The translations under genes were made by a program, and so were the position numbers. Under the pieces are notes generated by a model. That model was not told the origin of the DNA, made no database searches, and was given only the letters and a program-made list of their open reading frames with translations. Shown one piece after another: positions 53,839-62,924 of a DNA stretch of 64,000 nucleotides; the first letter of the stretch is position 1; each line of letters begins with the position of its first letter. Source of the DNA: Streptomyces sp. NBC_01304 (GTDB taxonomy: Bacteria > Actinomycetota > Actinomycetes > Streptomycetales > Streptomycetaceae); assembly GCF_035975855.1 (NCBI RefSeq), contig NZ_CP109055.1, positions 9,548,001 through 9,612,000 of the forward strand, read 5' to 3'.

Positions 53839-54031
53839 CGTCGCCTCCACAAGTGATGCTCTTCGCCGGTGTATTCAGTGGAACTAATGTCGCGCCGTTT
53901 TACGTCTTCTTTCTGCACAGAAGGATTGACAGATGGTCACGGTGCTTTCTCGGCCCATGCAGTTGAGGGGCCCTCTCGACGGTGGTGATGGCGCGATCGA
54001 TCCCTGCATGGCGTCCGCGCGGGGCGGCGGG

Positions 54032-55096
54032 TCATGAGGTGCGCTCCACGAGTCGGTCGGCGATGTGCTGCAGTGCGGCAGTGGCCGGTGGCGGGCAGGG
54101 GACGGCGTCGAGGGCGGCCAAGGCACTGGCGTACCGGGTGGCGATCATGTCTTCGACCGTGGCGCGGGCGCCGGTGGCGTCCAGGACCGTGCGTATGCGG
54201 GCGGCGCCGTCGTGGTCCAGGTCTTCGGTGCCGACCAAGGTGTCGAGGAGCTTTCTCTGGGTGGTGTCCGCTCGTTGGGCGGCCAGGGCGAGCAGGACGG
54301 TGTGCTTGCCCTCGCGCAGGTCGTCCAGGACGGGCTTGCCGGTGTCGTCGGGTCGGCCGTAGACGCCGAGGAGGTCGTCGCGCAGCTGAAAGGCCTCCCC
54401 GAGCGGGAGTGCGTAGCGCGACAGGGCGGTGTGCAGGTCCGGGCCGGCGTCGGCGAGGGTTGCTCCGCAGTGCAGGGGACGCTCAACGGTGTATTTCGCG
54501 GTTTTGAAGCGGATCACTTGCAGGGCCGCTTCATGGTCGGTGATCGGCCCGAGCGGGGTCATGAGGTCCAAGTACTGGCCGTAGATGACCTCTTGGCGCA
54601 TGACGTCGATGACCCGGCGCAGGGCGGCCAGACGGTGGGATGGGTGGCCTGTGCTGTGCAGGAGTTCGTCCGACCAGGCCAGTGCCATGTCGCCGATCAA
54701 GATGGCCGCGCTGGTGCCGAGATGGTCGTGGCCGTGCCGGAGGGCGACCTGGCGGTGCACGGTGGGCCGGCCGCGGCGGGTGTCGCTGTTGTCCATGATG
54801 TCGTCGTGGATGAGGCAGAAGGCGTGGAACATCTCCAGCGCCGCCGCCGTCTGCACCACGGCCGTGTCGTCGCCCTGCCCGCCGGCGGCATGCCAGCCCA
54901 GCACACAGAGCAGCGGACGCAGCCTCTTTCCGCCTGCGGCCAGGAAGTCCCGCAACACCACGGGTACGTCCACGGGCAGGGACCGGTCTTCGGCGCCGTG
55001 CGTCTTGGTCGCGAGGAAGTCGTGCAGCACCCTGTCGACCCGGGATTGCAGGGTCGCGAGGTCGACGGTCTGAGCGTGCAGGGACGGAGTCGTCAT
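54032..55096 (-). CDS. Polyprenyl diphosphate synthase, probably GGPP synthase
   Basis: The 354-residue enzyme has the first Asp-rich motif DDIMD (98-102) without the two-residue insertion of bacterial FPP synthases, and the second as RDDLLG. Phe93 at position -5 and a small Cys at -4 before the first motif are typical of type I GGPP synthases, so a C20 product is more likely than C15 (inference). ATG 55096 follows GAGGGAG. It is the first gene of a leftward run with the P450, terpene synthase and flavin monooxygenase; gaps of 190 and 104 bases leave room for extra promoters. Confidence 0.92.
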   Translation of the reverse strand: MTTPSLHAQTVDLATLQSRVDRVLHDFLATKTHGAEDRSLPVDVPVVLRDFLAAGGKRLRPLLCVLGWHAAGGQGDDTAVVQTAAALEMFHAFCLIHDDIMDNSDTRRGRPTVHRQVALRHGHDHLGTSAAILIGDMALAWSDELLHSTGHPSHRLAALRRVIDVMRQEVIYGQYLDLMTPLGPITDHEAALQVIRFKTAKYTVERPLHCGATLADAGPDLHTALSRYALPLGEAFQLRDDLLGVYGRPDDTGKPVLDDLREGKHTVLLALAAQRADTTQRKLLDTLVGTEDLDHDGAARIRTVLDATGARATVEDMIATRYASALAALDAVPCPPPATAALQHIADRLVERTS

Positions 55097-55180
55097 GAGG
55101 TCTCCCTCGCCGGGGTCCGGGGCAGCCCTAGGCACACGCACCCCGGCCGGGCCTGACAGGTCCCGGCGGGGGGGTGCCAA

Positions 55181-55272
55181 ACCAGTGCACCGCCGTAGGA
55201 GGGCCATCGCCCAGAGGACTGGGGCGGTCGACGCCATGCACACCTTGCAACCTTGCGCCCTTGTGAACGCCC
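55181..55272. promoter_or_regulatory. Second copy of the cluster's upstream regulatory sequence
   Basis: Bases 55233-55272 match 49707-49746 at 37 of 40 positions, and ACCAGTGCAC at 55181-55190 has its counterpart at 49658. Towards the GGPP synthase gene, CAAGG recurs three times at eight-base spacing (CAAGGGCG, CAAGGTTG, CAAGG). The block lies 137 bases before the synthase start and 59 bases before the divergent regulator gene. Confidence 0.75.
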
Positions 55273-55330
55273 CACGGCGGCGAGGAGCCTTACTGGTCCG
55301 GGTAGAGTCGGCCGGAAGGCTGGGTGCGAG

Positions 55331-56671
55331 ATGGTCACACAGCGTTCGAACAAGGCATTGCGCGAGCTGGTGAACGAGGCCGGGATGGGCGAGGCCCAAC
55401 TGGCCGCGGCGGTCAGGGTGGTGGCGGCCGAGCACGGGCAACCGTTGGCGTGCGGACAGTCCACTGTCTCCCGGTGGCTGTCCGGCACCCGCCCCCGCCC
55501 GCCCGCACCGGTATTTCTGCTCGAGGCACTCTCCCGGCGCCTGGGCCGGCCCGTCACCGGAGCCGAAGCAGGCCTGTCGGAGTCAGATATTCCGGTTTCC
55601 TCTCCAGGGCTTGACCTGTCCTGGGACGCTGATGCGGTGCGTACTCTTGCCACCCTGGCCCAGGCCGATCTCGATCCGGCCCGGCGCCGCCTGCTGACCG
55701 CCAGCGTCTACAGCCTCGCCGCCCTCGCCCTGCCCGATGCCGCCGGACTGCCCGGCCGAGAGCGTCCGGACGGCGATGAGGCGACGGTGTTACCCGCCCG
55801 GGTCGAGCAGATGGAGGCGATGTCCCACCGCTTCGCGCAGGCCGCCCAAGCCCATGGCGGCGGACATGTACGCGCTACCGTGGCCGCCTACCTCACTCAT
55901 CCCGTCACCGGCTGGCTGAACACCCCCGCCCCGGAGCCGGTGCACCGCCAACTTCTCGCCCAGACCGCCCGCCTCACCCTGCTGCTGGGCACCATAACCG
56001 CCGACGACGGAGCCGACGCCCTCGCCCAGCACTACCACCGCTGTGCCGCGCGTCTGGCCGCCGACGCCGGCGACACGGCCGCCTACACGATCGCCCTACG
56101 GTCCATGGCCGCCCACGCCAGCGACCTGGGCCACCACACCCCCGCGGTCTGGCACCTCTCCCAACGTGCCGCCGAGGTGGCCCGCTGCGCCCCGGCCATC
56201 ACCCGCGCCTACACTCTGGCCCACCTCGCCACGGCCGCCGCCCACCACGACTCCCGCACCGCCCTCAGTGTCCTCGCCCAGGCAGAACGCCTCCACGAAC
56301 AGGCCGACACAACCCCCGGACCGTTCACCGCATACCCCCCGGCGGCCCTGCACTACCAGCGCGCCCAGACACTCACCGCCCTCGGCGACCTCACCGGCGC
56401 AATCAGCGCCTACACCCTCTCACTGCGTCTGCGTACCGGAGCCGAACGCCAGACCCGTACCCTCACCCACGCGGCCCTCGCCGAAACCCTCCTGCGTCTC
56501 GGCCACCTCGACCAAGCCCTCGCCCACTGGTCGGCCTTCCTCGACGATTACCCCCACCTCGGCTCCGCCCGCACCGCCCGCCGTCTCGCCGCCATGCGCC
56601 GCAACCTCGCCCCCCACACCCGCCACCGGCCCACCCAAGACGTCCTAGCCCGGGCCATGCAGTTGCGCTGA
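55331..56671 (+). CDS. XRE-type regulator with TPR-like C-terminus
   Basis: The 446-residue protein has an N-terminal helix-turn-helix (LRELVNEAGMGEAQLAAAVR through CGQSTVSRWLSGTRPRPP) and a long alpha-helical, TPR-like C-terminal part (for example PAALHYQRAQTLTALGDLTG). This layout is common among Streptomyces pathway regulators. ATG 55331 follows GGAAGG. It is the only plus-strand gene of the cluster, divergent from the GGPP synthase, and shares its intergenic region with one copy of the conserved 40-bp sequence. It is the natural candidate to bind that sequence. Confidence 0.88.
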   Translation: MVTQRSNKALRELVNEAGMGEAQLAAAVRVVAAEHGQPLACGQSTVSRWLSGTRPRPPAPVFLLEALSRRLGRPVTGAEAGLSESDIPVSSPGLDLSWDADAVRTLATLAQADLDPARRRLLTASVYSLAALALPDAAGLPGRERPDGDEATVLPARVEQMEAMSHRFAQAAQAHGGGHVRATVAAYLTHPVTGWLNTPAPEPVHRQLLAQTARLTLLLGTITADDGADALAQHYHRCAARLAADAGDTAAYTIALRSMAAHASDLGHHTPAVWHLSQRAAEVARCAPAITRAYTLAHLATAAAHHDSRTALSVLAQAERLHEQADTTPGPFTAYPPAALHYQRAQTLTALGDLTGAISAYTLSLRLRTGAERQTRTLTHAALAETLLRLGHLDQALAHWSAFLDDYPHLGSARTARRLAAMRRNLAPHTRHRPTQDVLARAMQLR

Positions 56672-56792
56672 AACGGCCACGACCACCGCACGGCCCCCCG
56701 GCGCTGCCCTCCCCCGTGGGACAGCGCCGGGGCCGATCTGGCTTCCGGGGCTGTCACTCGCCATCGTCGAGGTCGACGGTGTCCTCGTCAGC

Positions 56793-56930
56793 TCAGCTCG
56801 GGGCGTCGGCTGACTCGCCTTGTGGACTGCGCGGGCCGGGCACGGTGGCCGCAAGGTCCAGGTCGAGACGGCTGTTCATATCCAGCTCGAACCGGCCCAG
56901 GTTCTCTACCCAGTTCGGGTGTTGTCGCAT
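56793..56930 (-). CDS. Possible 45-residue protein
   Basis: The frame MRQHPNWVENLGRFELDMNS to QGESADAPS starts at ATG 56930 and has good coding composition. It lies between the regulator and the integrase genes. It may be a real small protein or the end of a lost gene. Confidence 0.4.
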   Translation of the reverse strand: MRQHPNWVENLGRFELDMNSRLDLDLAATVPGPRSPQGESADAPS

Positions 56931-56974
56931 GTGATGTTGCACATCGCGTAGGGGCCTGACGCTACGTTGCTGCG

Positions 56975-58492
56975 GTGATCACCGAGGGTGTTTCTGCGGG
57001 GTGGCGGGTGTGCTTCTCCGATCCCGAACGGCGCTGGCCGGAGTTCTCTGACCCACTCGCGAGGAAGTTCGCGGCGCGACTGCCCGAGCTGTTGCGTGCG
57101 CACGGCCGGCGGCCGGGCCAGCCGTTCCTCCTGGGTCCGGACGGCAAGCCGGATGTGCGGGTGAACGCGTTCTTCTCGTCGTATCCAATGACAGCACGGG
57201 ACCGTGACACCTGGCGCAAGTACGCGTACGTGCTGGGGTTGTGGCTGAACTTCCTGGCCGTACGCGGGCGTTCTTGGCGGCAGGCGGTAGCCGCCGACGT
57301 GGAGGCGTTCAAGTTCTGGCGGATGGCAGATCCGGTGAACCCACGACGGGTCGCGGCCGGAACATTCAAGAGCGACCTGGTGGTGCTGAACGTCTTCTAC
57401 GACTGGGCCGCACGCCACCACGGGGCGGTCAGCCCGGTGGAGATGCGCGAGGTGCGGGCGCCCGCACCTCGCGGTTCGGTGGAGGAGATCGCGGCCGGTC
57501 CGGTGGGGATCCGCAGCCGGGACGTGAAGTGGTTCACCCCGGCCGGCTACCGGCGCTGGCGCGACATCGGGCTGCGCGGGTTCGGCTTGGACGGGCTGGA
57601 AGACCCGCGTTGGCGGGGGCGGGGCGAACAACGGGACGCCGCGTTCGCCGACGGACTGTTCGAGACCGGGCTGCGGCTGAGCGAGTGGGCCAGTGTGCTG
57701 GACATCGAGCTGCCGGGCGACGACCCGGACCGGGCCTTCACCACGCGGTGGTTGGCGGACGCCTGCGCCAAGGGCGGCCTGGGACGGCGCTATTGGCTGC
57801 CGAAGCCCGCCCTGATCGGTGTGCTGTCCTACCTCGAGGGGGCCCGGGCCAGGGCGGTTCGCCGGGCTCAACTACACGGCCGGTATGTCCAGGTACCCGG
57901 CACGCTCGTCGTCGTGCGAGTCCACGCCGGCCGGCGACTGAGCATGCGCGACAGAGCAGGGGCGGTCAGCTCGGTGTCGCTGGACACCCTGGATCCGCAG
58001 ATGCGGCAGCGGCTGTTCCGCGAGGGTGAGTACGGGCTGGAACCGCTGGCGGTGTGGTTGAACGAGGACGGCCTGCCGCGCGCCCCGCACGGCTGGCAGC
58101 ACACGTTCACCGAGGCCAACGCCCGGATCGCGGCCATGGGGCTGGATGGCTTCGGATGTTCGGCTCACCGGCTGCGCCACTCCTTCGTCTTGCGCTGGTA
58201 TTCCGTGGGCAAACTGCTCTACGACGCCCGGTTCGCCCACCTGGACGGCGAGGAACTGCGGGACTTCCGGGTGCAGTTCGGCGATACCTGGCAGCTCGTG
58301 CAGACGATGCTCGGTCATCGCAGCGTCACAACGACGATGGACGTGTACTTGGAGCCATTCCGGTATCTGGACGTCGAGCTGCTGCTGGAACAGACGGTCG
58401 GGGTCCCGGTCGCCGCCCTGCTGGATCAGGTCTGGAGGCAGCATCCCAAGGTCGCGGCGGATCCGCTGGCCGAGGGCGAAGGACACCGGTGA
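56975..58492 (+). CDS. Tyrosine recombinase, first of three overlapping integrase genes
   Basis: The 505-residue protein contains the tyrosine-recombinase catalytic pattern: Arg in ETGLRLSEWASV, HRLRHSF, and LGHRSVTTTMDVYLEP with the late His and the nucleophile Tyr. An N-terminal SAM-like core-binding domain lies around residues 60-150. The start is a GTG at 56975. Its TGA overlaps the GTG of the second gene (58489-58492). Three consecutive, overlapping integrase-like genes recall the Tn554-type tnpABC and recombinase-in-trio arrangements. Confidence 0.92.
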   Translation: MITEGVSAGWRVCFSDPERRWPEFSDPLARKFAARLPELLRAHGRRPGQPFLLGPDGKPDVRVNAFFSSYPMTARDRDTWRKYAYVLGLWLNFLAVRGRSWRQAVAADVEAFKFWRMADPVNPRRVAAGTFKSDLVVLNVFYDWAARHHGAVSPVEMREVRAPAPRGSVEEIAAGPVGIRSRDVKWFTPAGYRRWRDIGLRGFGLDGLEDPRWRGRGEQRDAAFADGLFETGLRLSEWASVLDIELPGDDPDRAFTTRWLADACAKGGLGRRYWLPKPALIGVLSYLEGARARAVRRAQLHGRYVQVPGTLVVVRVHAGRRLSMRDRAGAVSSVSLDTLDPQMRQRLFREGEYGLEPLAVWLNEDGLPRAPHGWQHTFTEANARIAAMGLDGFGCSAHRLRHSFVLRWYSVGKLLYDARFAHLDGEELRDFRVQFGDTWQLVQTMLGHRSVTTTMDVYLEPFRYLDVELLLEQTVGVPVAALLDQVWRQHPKVAADPLAEGEGHR

Positions 58493-59050
58493 GGGGACGT
58501 CCGGCCGCGCTGCCGACGGCTGGTTACCGCGCGCCAGTCCGGCTGCTATTGGACGAGGGCCGTTGCACGGTCCAGGTCACCAGCGAGGACGGCCGCCGCA
58601 GCAAGGACTTCGACTTCACGGTCCTGCCTGTGGCCCGGGACATACAGGTCGCGTTCGCCACAGCCTTCGACCGTCGCACCGGTCCGTCGGGGACCTGCAA
58701 GAGCCTTGGCACTGCGGCCGGCTGCTACTACGGGCTGAAGACTTTCGCCGAGTATCTGTCCACGCTGCCCGTCCCGCCGTCGGCCCCGGGCCAGTTACTC
58801 CCTGCTCATCTGGAGGGATACCGGGATACGTATGCGGGGCAACGCACGCTCGCCCAGCGCGTCAACGGGGTCAAACGGGCACTGCGGGCTATGGACGGGG
58901 TCGATGATGCCTTCTGCGCGGCCCTTCGCAGTGGTGGCATCAACCGAGACCGCACTGTGAACGATCACGTAATTGGTTCTGGCTGCGATTGCGTGAATCC
59001 CCTGGTCGTCGTGCGACTGCGGGAACGTTTCTCGTGGGGATTGCCCAGGT

Positions 59051-60637
59051 ATGGGGGCCGTGGCGATCGAGGATGTGCTGTTTCCCGGGATCGATGTGCG
59101 TGTCACCGCGGTGCACGTCAGCGCGGAGAGAGTCGCTGTCGAGGCGTCGTCGTGCGGGTCCCCGCCAGTCTGTCCGGACTGCGGCTGGCGGGGGCGTCGT
59201 GTTCACTCTCGGTACGTGCGCCGGGTAGCTGAACGCCCTGTGGTGGGGCGGACGTTGGCGATCTGGCTCAGCGTGCGCCGGTTCTTCTGTGAGCGGGCCT
59301 CGTGCCAGCGGCGGACGTTCGTCGAGCAGGTGCCGGATCTGAGCGAGCGGTACCGTCGCAACAGCGTCGGCCTGCGGCGATGGATGGAGACCATCGCAAC
59401 GTTCCTGGGCGGCCGTCCCGGTGAACGCCTGTGCCGGGTCCTCCAGTTACCCGCCGGCCGTACCCACCTGCTGGGGCTGCTCACGGCCCCGGTGGTGCCC
59501 GAACAGGCGCCCCGGGTGCTGGGAGTCGACGAGTTCGCCTTCCGCAAGGGCTGGCGTTACGGCACTGTCCTGGTCGACATTGAGGCGGCCCGGGTGGTGG
59601 ACGTCCTGCCCGACCGGGACGCGGCGACTTTCACCACCTGGCTGCGCGAACACCCCGGCGCGGAGATCATCTGCAGGGACCGGGCCAGCGCCTACTCCAG
59701 CGCCGTGCGCCAAGCAGCGCCAAATGCCCAGGAGATCGCCGACCGCTGGCACTTGCTCAACAACCTCTCCTCCGCGGTCGAGAAGACATGTCACCAGCAC
59801 CGCTCCTGCCTGCGCAAACAAGCCGAAGCCGACCGCGATGCAGAGCCCCGGCGGATCATCAACCCCCTGCCTCCGCCGACTCTGCCACCCACGAAGATCG
59901 CTGTCCGCACCGTCGACCGTTACTCCGACATCCACCGTCTGCTCGGGCAAGGATGCTCCGTCTCCGAGATCTCCCGCCGCCTGCACCTGGACCGCAAGAC
60001 CGTCCGCCGCTTCCGCGACACCGACCTCGACGAGCTGCTGGCGTCCGCCCGGCACGGGCGCCCCAAAGGCGTGCTGGAGCCGTACACCGCCTACCTGACC
60101 GAACGGTTCACCGACGGCGTGACCAGCCCGACCGACCTCTTCCGGGAGATCCGCCAACGCGGCTACCAGGGCAGCGATCTGCCAGTACGCCGCTACGTGG
60201 CCGGCCTCAGGACCGGGACCGTCGAACCCGCCCGCGGAGCCGTCCCCAGCCCACGCAAGATCACCACATGGATCATGCTGCCTCGCGGCGCTCTGAAGCC
60301 CCGTGAGGAGGAGCAACTCCTGAAAGTACGGCTGGCATGCCCCGACATCACCCGGGCCTGCGACCTCGCCCGCGCCTTCCACGACCTGCTCCAACACCGG
60401 CGCGGCCACCAGCTACTGGAGTGGGTACGCCAGGCTGAACACGACGCCCCGAGCCCCATCCTGTCCTTCGCGCAGGGCCTGTGCCTCGACCTCGATGCCG
60501 TCACCGCTGGCCTCACTCTCCCGTGGAGCTCGGGCATCGTCGAAGGCCACGTCAATCGCATCAAGACGATCAAGCGGGCCATGTACGGCCGCGCCTCGTT
60601 CCGCCTCCTGCGCACCCGCATTCTGCTTCGATCATGA
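59051..60637 (+). CDS. ISL3-family transposase
   Basis: The 528-residue protein has the N-terminal zinc-binding region (PVCPDCGWRG, CERASCQRRTFVEQ), the DDE residues in VLGVDEFAFRKG, ICRDRASAYSS and SSGIVEGHVNRIKTIKRAMY, and an internal helix-turn-helix (CSVSEISRRLHLDRKTVRRF). The frame is intact to RTRILLRS. It should be functional and act on the adjacent long inverted repeats. Confidence 0.94.
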   Translation: MGAVAIEDVLFPGIDVRVTAVHVSAERVAVEASSCGSPPVCPDCGWRGRRVHSRYVRRVAERPVVGRTLAIWLSVRRFFCERASCQRRTFVEQVPDLSERYRRNSVGLRRWMETIATFLGGRPGERLCRVLQLPAGRTHLLGLLTAPVVPEQAPRVLGVDEFAFRKGWRYGTVLVDIEAARVVDVLPDRDAATFTTWLREHPGAEIICRDRASAYSSAVRQAAPNAQEIADRWHLLNNLSSAVEKTCHQHRSCLRKQAEADRDAEPRRIINPLPPPTLPPTKIAVRTVDRYSDIHRLLGQGCSVSEISRRLHLDRKTVRRFRDTDLDELLASARHGRPKGVLEPYTAYLTERFTDGVTSPTDLFREIRQRGYQGSDLPVRRYVAGLRTGTVEPARGAVPSPRKITTWIMLPRGALKPREEEQLLKVRLACPDITRACDLARAFHDLLQHRRGHQLLEWVRQAEHDAPSPILSFAQGLCLDLDAVTAGLTLPWSSGIVEGHVNRIKTIKRAMYGRASFRLLRTRILLRS

Positions 60638-60648
60638 CCCCGAATTAA

Positions 60649-60670
60649 CGCAATCACGGTCAGAATCAAT
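60649..60670 (+). repeat. Decayed internal copy of the ISL3-type end
   Basis: CGCAATCACGGTCAGAATCAAT matches the inner half of the terminal repeat at 17-18 of 22 positions and lies 12 bases after the transposase stop, where the right end of a simple element would be. The outer half is no longer recognisable. Confidence 0.6.
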
Positions 60671-60895
60671 CTTCAAAATACGCCATCACCAGGCCGAGCG
60701 GCGTGACCTGCCCTTGATTCGCTCCTTCGCCAGATTCCTCCGGCAAGACTTCGACACCGCTGAGACGCCGGCACAAATGCGCCGGCGGCGGGCCGGTCGC
60801 TGCTGGAGGCCAGCGGATTCGGGCCTCATCCTCCCGGGGCGGAACCCCTGATCTCGGATGTCCGTCAAAGCGGATCAAGCCCAATCGCGCTCCGG

Positions 60896-61420
60896 TTAGG
60901 CAGTGCCAAGGACGTCTTGGGCACTCTGAATGAAGCGATCTGTAGCGTGACTGAGCCGATCCATGGATGGCGCGAGCAGCGTTTCCATGTCGGATGGCTG
61001 AGGGCCGTTCAGTGTTCTTTCCATGTCCAGCATGAGCTGTACCGCTGCGTGAGTCAGAGCAGATGCCACGGCATTGAGGCTTCGAGGGCCCTCCAGGAGG
61101 ACGGCTGTCTCGTGACGATGCAGCTCAGCAACCATCTTGTTCCTGGTGCGCATGATCGCGTCTGCGGCGGCTGCATCGCCGGCCCCAACGAAGTTCATCG
61201 CAGCAATGAGCTGCCATCGCATGTCGATGACGTAATTGAGGAGGACCGCGTAACTAGCTCGCCGTGAATCTCCGAGTCGGTCATGACGCGCTTCGAGGGC
61301 TTCGGATTGGGCTTTGACACGTGCGGTCCGTATCGCTCCCCGGCTGGTCACCCAGCTTGCCGATAGTGCTGTCACTGCGGTGAGGACCCCAGTCGCAAGT
61401 ACAAGGGTGTTGTCGAGCAT
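60896..61420 (-). CDS. Passenger membrane-anchored protein of the ISL3 element
   Basis: The 174-residue protein starts MLDNTLVLATGVLTAVTALS with one N-terminal helix, followed by a helical soluble region (KAQSEALEARHDRLGDSRRA, LLNYVIDMRWQLIAAMNFVG). Its pattern (N-terminal anchor, then basic and helical) resembles uncharacterised actinomycete proteins such as the frameshifted one at 13726-14104. It is antisense to the transposase and lies within the outer repeats, so it should move with the element. No transposition function is apparent. Confidence 0.75.
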   Translation of the reverse strand: MLDNTLVLATGVLTAVTALSASWVTSRGAIRTARVKAQSEALEARHDRLGDSRRASYAVLLNYVIDMRWQLIAAMNFVGAGDAAAADAIMRTRNKMVAELHRHETAVLLEGPRSLNAVASALTHAAVQLMLDMERTLNGPQPSDMETLLAPSMDRLSHATDRFIQSAQDVLGTA

Positions 61421-62924
61421 GCCATGAGTGTGCCGTAAGCATCGGACCACCAGGTGCCGTAGTCATCACGGAATCGCGGCCTGAACCAATTTCGTGATCG
61501 CTCACACGCACCCCGACGGTGCTTAGCTACACACCCGAGGAGTTCCGGCAGATCATGGCCGTGGCTCGCCGCGAGGCCCGTGCCACGGCGGCCCGCATCC
61601 GCGAGCACCGCCAGCTTCTTGACCAGTGGCGGTCCGGGGCCGTCGACGGCGAGCGTGAAGCGGAACGCTGGAAGCTCGGAGAGGTCCTGGACGGCGTTGA
61701 GACCAGTGGGGATGTTCCCCGGCTTCTCTGCCGCAACGGCCACCGCTACCTGCCCCACGATCTGGCCAAGTACTGGAAGATCAACGATCTGATCGCCATG
61801 GTCCATCTCACCTGGCGCGAGGCCATGCCGTTCGTCGTTCTGCTGGTCGGTTTGACCGGACAGAACGGCGGCACCATCATCGACGCCCCGGCAGCGGTGC
61901 ACCGCCCCGACGGCGACGCGGGAGGCACCCCGAACGCCATCGTCGAGTTGGTCAAACCCCGCCGGGGACACCGCAGCCACATGCCGGTCGTCCTGGCCGA
62001 CCTGCCCGACTGGCTCAGCACCGGCGAGAAGGACGGGGCGCCCGAGGAAGCCGTCAGCACCCGCGATGAACTGCACACACCGCTCGGCGTCTTTCTGTTG
62101 GTACGCGAACTGACAGAACCAGCACGGCGGATCACCGGGAGCGACAGACTGCTGGCCGTCCGCGGCCGCAAGGGGTTCCAGGCCGGGCGGCTTCCCGGCG
62201 CGGGGACGCTCGGCACCGCGATCGCCCAGTGGAGCAACCGCGCCAGCCTCTCCTCCTCGCCGTCCTCATCCGCGCTGCCGCGCGACGGAGAGGTCAGCCT
62301 GCCGCGGATGCGGCTGACCGTCCTCGAACAGCGACAGCAGGCCGTCGCGCACACCGACCAGGTCCTGGCGAACGAGTACTTGGGGCGGGACCGCGGCAAC
62401 ATCACCGCCTATCAGCAGCTCGTCGCGCGGGTTCTCGACGATCAGGTCGTACGGGCCAAGGCCAGCGCGCTGATGCCCGTGCTGGACGCGGCCGATCTGG
62501 AGCTCGCCCGCGAGCATCCGGAGAAGGTCGCCGCCCGCTACGGCGTGGATATCCCCGTCCTGAAGCAGATGCTCGCCGGGGACCTGGACACAGTGCTCGG
62601 AGCCTGCGTCGACCATCGCGGCGGCCCGCACGCGCCGCAGGGACAACCGTGCCGGGCTTCGTTCATGCGCTGCCTGGACTGCCCATGCGCCCGCGCGACG
62701 CCACAGCATCTGACGGTGCAGATCGTCGTCCTCGACGGTCTGGACGCTCATCGCGCTGAGATGCCGCCGGCGCGGTGGGCACAACGGTTCGCGCTCCCGC
62801 ATACGCAACTGACCGAGCTGATCTCCCGGCATCCGGACGCCGCCGTCACCCGCGCCCGAGCTGCGGCGACCGACACCAACCGCCGCCTGGCCGAGCGGTT
62901 CCTGGCCCGAGAGCTGGATCACAC

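Larger units (their letters stand above)
58956..61506 (+). mobile_element. ISL3-family element with long terminal repeats and a passenger gene
   Basis: The ends at 58956-58996 and 61466-61506 are inverted repeats matching at 36 of 41 positions (outer part TGTGARCGATCACG). CGCAC flanks both sides (58951-58955 and 61507-61511). At 2,551 bp it is longer than a simple ISL3 element, because it holds a second gene beyond a decayed internal end at 60649-60670. Excision restores the integrase frame. Confidence 0.9.

Noticed and set aside
58956..61506. Long inverted repeats with 5-bp duplication considered as a Tn3-family transposon
   Set aside because: The repeats (about 41 bp) and 5-bp duplication fit Tn3, but no Tn3 transposase or resolvase is present. 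The encoded transposase is clearly ISL3 type.
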